Part shown: in pieces, positions 60,961 through 64,000 of the stretch
Numbering within the stretch: position 1 is the first letter of the stretch
How the letters are laid out: every line of letters begins with the position of its first letter
From: Cyclospora cayetanensis
Taxonomy: Eukaryota > Apicomplexa > Conoidasida > Eucoccidiorida > Eimeriidae
DNA length: 64,000 bases
Direction of reading: 5' to 3'
NCBI RefSeq assembly: GCF_002999335.1
Contig: NW_020312734.1
Coordinates: 1-64,000 of the forward strand
Notes under the pieces: generated by a model
Told to the model about the DNA's origin: nothing
Database searches by the model: none
Seen by the model: the letters and a program-made list of their open reading frames with translations, nothing else
Made by a program: the position numbers and the translations under genes

Positions 60961-63900
60961 TCAGTCATTGTTCAACTCTGTTAGCGTTCCGTCTAATATC
61001 TCCCTGAAAAAATCTCTCATCTGCAAAAAATACGACACACGCAACTACGCTTTAGAGCTCCATTTTCGCCCAAGGGTGCGTGAAAGGCACCGTTGAATAG
61101 AGGTCGAACATGGGACACACGCATTAAAATCACTGCCTCAATCAACGCGTCCACAAGTATTAAAAGCATGCACAATAAGAAAGCAGACACTGACCTCGTT
61201 AAACTCTTGACGTACACTTTCGTCAAGGCCCGTCAAAGTGGCGGCCCGGCATAGCGTTCCCTCTGCCTTTGCCATGCTATTGCTGAGCTCCTGATTCGCC
61301 CTGGTAAGCTCCGCTACCTGCTTCTCGGCAGCCTGCAGTTTGCTCTTGAGGCTTTGAAGCTCGGCTTCCTTCGCCTTCCCTTCCTTAATTGCTTGCACAG
61401 CCTTGGAGGAGCTGTCCTCCAGCTGCGCTTTAAGAGAAGCACTTTCTGCCTCCAGTTGACGCAGTTTTCCCTCCAGCTCTGCGGACTGTAATAGAGCCAC
61501 CCACAACAGTCACCACTATACAGCAAGCACTGCTCACAGCACGGGCGAACTCCTCACCACAGCAAGCCGCTGCCACGCCCATGCTGCCGGCCCTGCATCC
61601 CTCTTGCTTCGAAGCTCCCCTTTCAGTGTTTCTGTCAAGCCCCAGGTATAGTACTGAAAAAACCTTGAAGAAGCGTCAAAAATATACATGCAGCATTGCA
61701 TCACCTCAGACTACCCCAAATACTCCCAGGCTCTCCTATGAGTGACCCTCTAGGGAGAAATCTCAGCTTACGCCTTCGCTCGAAGACTGGCTGCCTGCCT
61801 GCTGGACCTGACTCTGCGATGCGCAAACAGGCAAGCAGAATACCAAGCCATGATGGGATCTCCCAAAGCCCCCAAAGACTTTACACTGCTAAATTTTGCC
61901 TACTAGCCCTCTAAATGCTAGACTTCACACCCCAGAATACCATTAAGCGCTCGTGGTATGCGCCTTTTTCACGAAATTAGCACTGAGCCACGGGAAGAGC
62001 AAAGAAGCCACTCCCAGACAAGTTTGTCCGCCAACTCGACTGACTATGCTAAAGAGCAATAAATACTTGGAGTCGGGTGGCCGGGTGCGAGGAGTAGTGG
62101 GGGGAAGGACGAAAGGGAAAAGAGTTCAAAGAACAAAGAAAAGGAGCCCAACGCACCTCAAGGGCTTTGATTTTGGACTCTTGTTGCTTGACCTTCGCCT
62201 CCAGCTGCAACACAGAGCAATGACAGCTACGTTAGGGCCGTGTAAATTCCCAAAGACGCCTCTTGATGTTCATAAAGAACAGCATGCTCCACAGACTGAT
62301 GCAGGTCAGGCACAAGGCTGCAGTAGAGAGGCCAGTGCAGACAGGGCCTTACGGGTTCGAGCTCCCTGATACGCGCCTCCAGTTCTTTAATTTTTGCTTC
62401 CTGTGATTTGTTGACCTCGTCCAACTGCAGCGCAGCACCAGACGGAAGCTCACGGCGGCTGCCTTCGAGCGCACTAGTCGCAGTTTACCCCTGTCGTTCC
62501 GTTCCTCTAAGCCCCCCATCATTAGAAAACGCCACAGAAGTACTTGCGTCAGCTTTCCATAAAGCTAAAAAGGGTTTTTTGTACCTTGCGCGACTCATCA
62601 TGCGCCTTCTCAACGCTCTTTTGTAGGACAGAAGGGGCCTGGCCTGAGATGCTTCGGGTGGACTCGAGCTTCTTGAGGTTCCCTCCTGCCGGGGGGGCCT
62701 GCGCACTCCTTGCCGCCCCTCTGAACTGGGGAATGTTCCCTGCGCAAGTGCAAAGCAAGCGTTAGACGCGTTGCACTGCACAAAATGCCCAATAGAGAAA
62801 GTCCAAGTAGTCGAGATTCCCCCCCCCCCCTCCCCGCGGCCTAGGCCTAGGCGTGGGGCCCTAGGGTTGCTCAGAGGGGGAAGGAAGGGGCTGAAGCGTG
62901 GAGGGACATGTAGAGTATAAACATACCTGGCTGATGAGCTATGCGCTGGACTTCGCCGTTCTTTCCAGAGAGCCACTCTGCCGCGGTCTGCGACGAGATG
63001 CACAGGTGTGTATGGGCACTTGCGACAGGCACATATGGTGCAAAAAAACAGCATGACGTCTGCAGCTTGGTGGCTGGCTTGCATCTAAAATGCGACGAGT
63101 GTAAGGCAACGCAGGCCACACGCAGATACTCCTCGAGCACATACAGGCACGTGTCCGTTATTATGGGCTTGCATGCATGGCGAGCACTTGACCGCTGCCC
63201 CTCTAGCTGCTTGTGTTGGGGGGCATGGAGAGTCGTTGCAGCTCGTCACAGCGACATAAGCCACAAGGCCAACCTCCTCCTCTAGGATGCTCAGCGGGTA
63301 TATGGCATGGCTATCTGTATGGCCTGTGGAACAGGTGCACATTCAGTTTTCACGGCGCGTCAAGGCCCCGTACTTACGAGAGCTGCATCAACCCCCGGAG
63401 TTGGAGGATAGAGATCGGCCTGGAAGACGTCTTGATTTTTCCGGGGAATAATGAAAGAAATTGGCAGAAGGACTTTTCCATTCTCGTTTTTCAGCATACG
63501 GCCAATCTCAGCCCTCTTTTGATCCACCGCCCTGCAACACGTCATACGAAAAGGCAGCTGGGAGGCTTTTTGTGGTGTGTGTGTGTGAGTGTGGATTGGG
63601 AAGAATTTGGGCAGGAGGGGGGAGCAAAGGTGCTTGCACAGGTGATGCGTTGTCAAGAGGCCAGCATGCAATGTCGTCGCACGCCCCAACCAAAAGAGGG
63701 CAGAAACTACGCGAAAGCCCGAAAGCCTTTTGTGGCATCGATGCATGGGAAAATCCCACGCGCGGTTGCTTGCTGGAGAAAGCCACAAGGCCTCAGCCAA
63801 ACCAAGACGCACAGTTTTGGGATAAAGCAGAATGATTTGATCGGTACATTTGAACGGTAGTCGTCTACGCGGCGAATCTCTCCACCAAAGAATTGGAAGT

Positions 63901-64000
63901 ATCGTAAGTTTCCATCCCCCTAAAATACGGGAGGCCACACACAGCAATACTGCACTGCAGCACGCCTACAAGCAAATAGGCACCCTGTAAGACCTCATAC
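60961..64000 (-). CDS. COR: Coronin, C-terminal part (5' end beyond the window)
   Basis: Exons with consistent phase: 63919-63813, 63531-63378, 62987-62927, 62739-62585, 62424-62353, 62204-62157, 61485-61195, 61020-60961, about 315 residues; the N-terminal propeller exons lie to the right of the window. Coronin binds F-actin and tunes its turnover; in motile apicomplexans it relocalises during gliding and invasion. Diagnostic pieces are GDGNLRYFQ (last propeller blade), PISFIIPRKNQDVFQADLYP, and TAAEWLSGKNGEV, which match the conserved C-terminal extension of coronins in order. A Pro/Ala-rich unique region follows (RSAQAPPAGGNLKKLE), then coiled coil spread over three exons (EVNKSQEAKIKELEARIRELE; EAKVKQQESKIKALE; a 97-residue exon) and a short end (MRDFFREILDGTLTE). 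The coil of roughly 150 residues is much longer than the ~30-residue coil usual for coronins. The exons at 62424-62353 and 62204-62157 look like duplicates of each other. Confidence 0.9.

Overview
The window looks like nuclear DNA from a coccidian apicomplexan of the Eimeria/Cyclospora type. The reasons are: intron-rich genes with GTRAGT-type donors; many CAG/CAA-driven runs of Gln, Ala and Ser inside coding exons; frequent CT, GT, TA and GA microsatellites; and a gene set that includes an apicomplexan-like coronin and secreted proteins with signal peptides. I cannot settle the genus from sequence alone. I joined exons by hand, requiring GT..AG borders and a continuous reading phase. Where every junction was phase-consistent I say so.

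Layout. 1-5070 is gene-poor apart from two spliced EF-hand exons on the minus strand (2439-3300). At 5071-7596 (minus) is a LIM-domain protein ending in a DA1-type zinc peptidase domain. 8636-15478 (plus) is an eight-exon protein with Gln tracts and beta-propeller-like strands, possibly a scaffold nucleoporin; two of its introns are filled with about 0.5 kb of GT-rich repeat. 16422-19624 (minus) is a complete nine-exon eIF3g. 19625-24516 has no convincing gene and carries diverged dispersed repeats. 24517-33932 (plus) is a TBC1D23 homologue (TBC, rhodanese, C-terminal domain). 36549-37721 (plus) is a small two-exon secreted protein whose intron holds a perfect 22-bp inverted repeat. 39109-40909 (minus) is a five-exon NOL12/RRP17-type ribosome biogenesis factor. 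40910-45685 is again repeat-bearing and gene-poor. 45686-52577 (plus) is a complete twelve-exon PRPF6 splicing factor. 53984-58397 (minus) is an eight-exon secreted helical protein of 774 residues that I do not recognise. 60961 to the right edge (minus) is the C-terminal part of coronin.

How the genes relate. There is no operon logic. Three genes serve RNA and translation (eIF3g, PRPF6, NOL12), TBC1D23 serves endosome-to-Golgi traffic, coronin serves actin dynamics, and two genes encode secreted products of unknown role. Gene-dense segments alternate with gene-poor segments that share old interspersed repeats.

Most rewarding points: the LIM-DA1 peptidase with an intact HELLH site; a TBC1D23 homologue that keeps the Arg and Gln fingers I recall being lost in the human protein; an eIF3g without its zinc knuckle; the unrecognised 774-residue secreted protein; a coronin with a duplicated, in-frame-skippable coiled-coil exon; and a perfect hairpin plus a tandem NAGNAG acceptor in the small secreted-protein gene.
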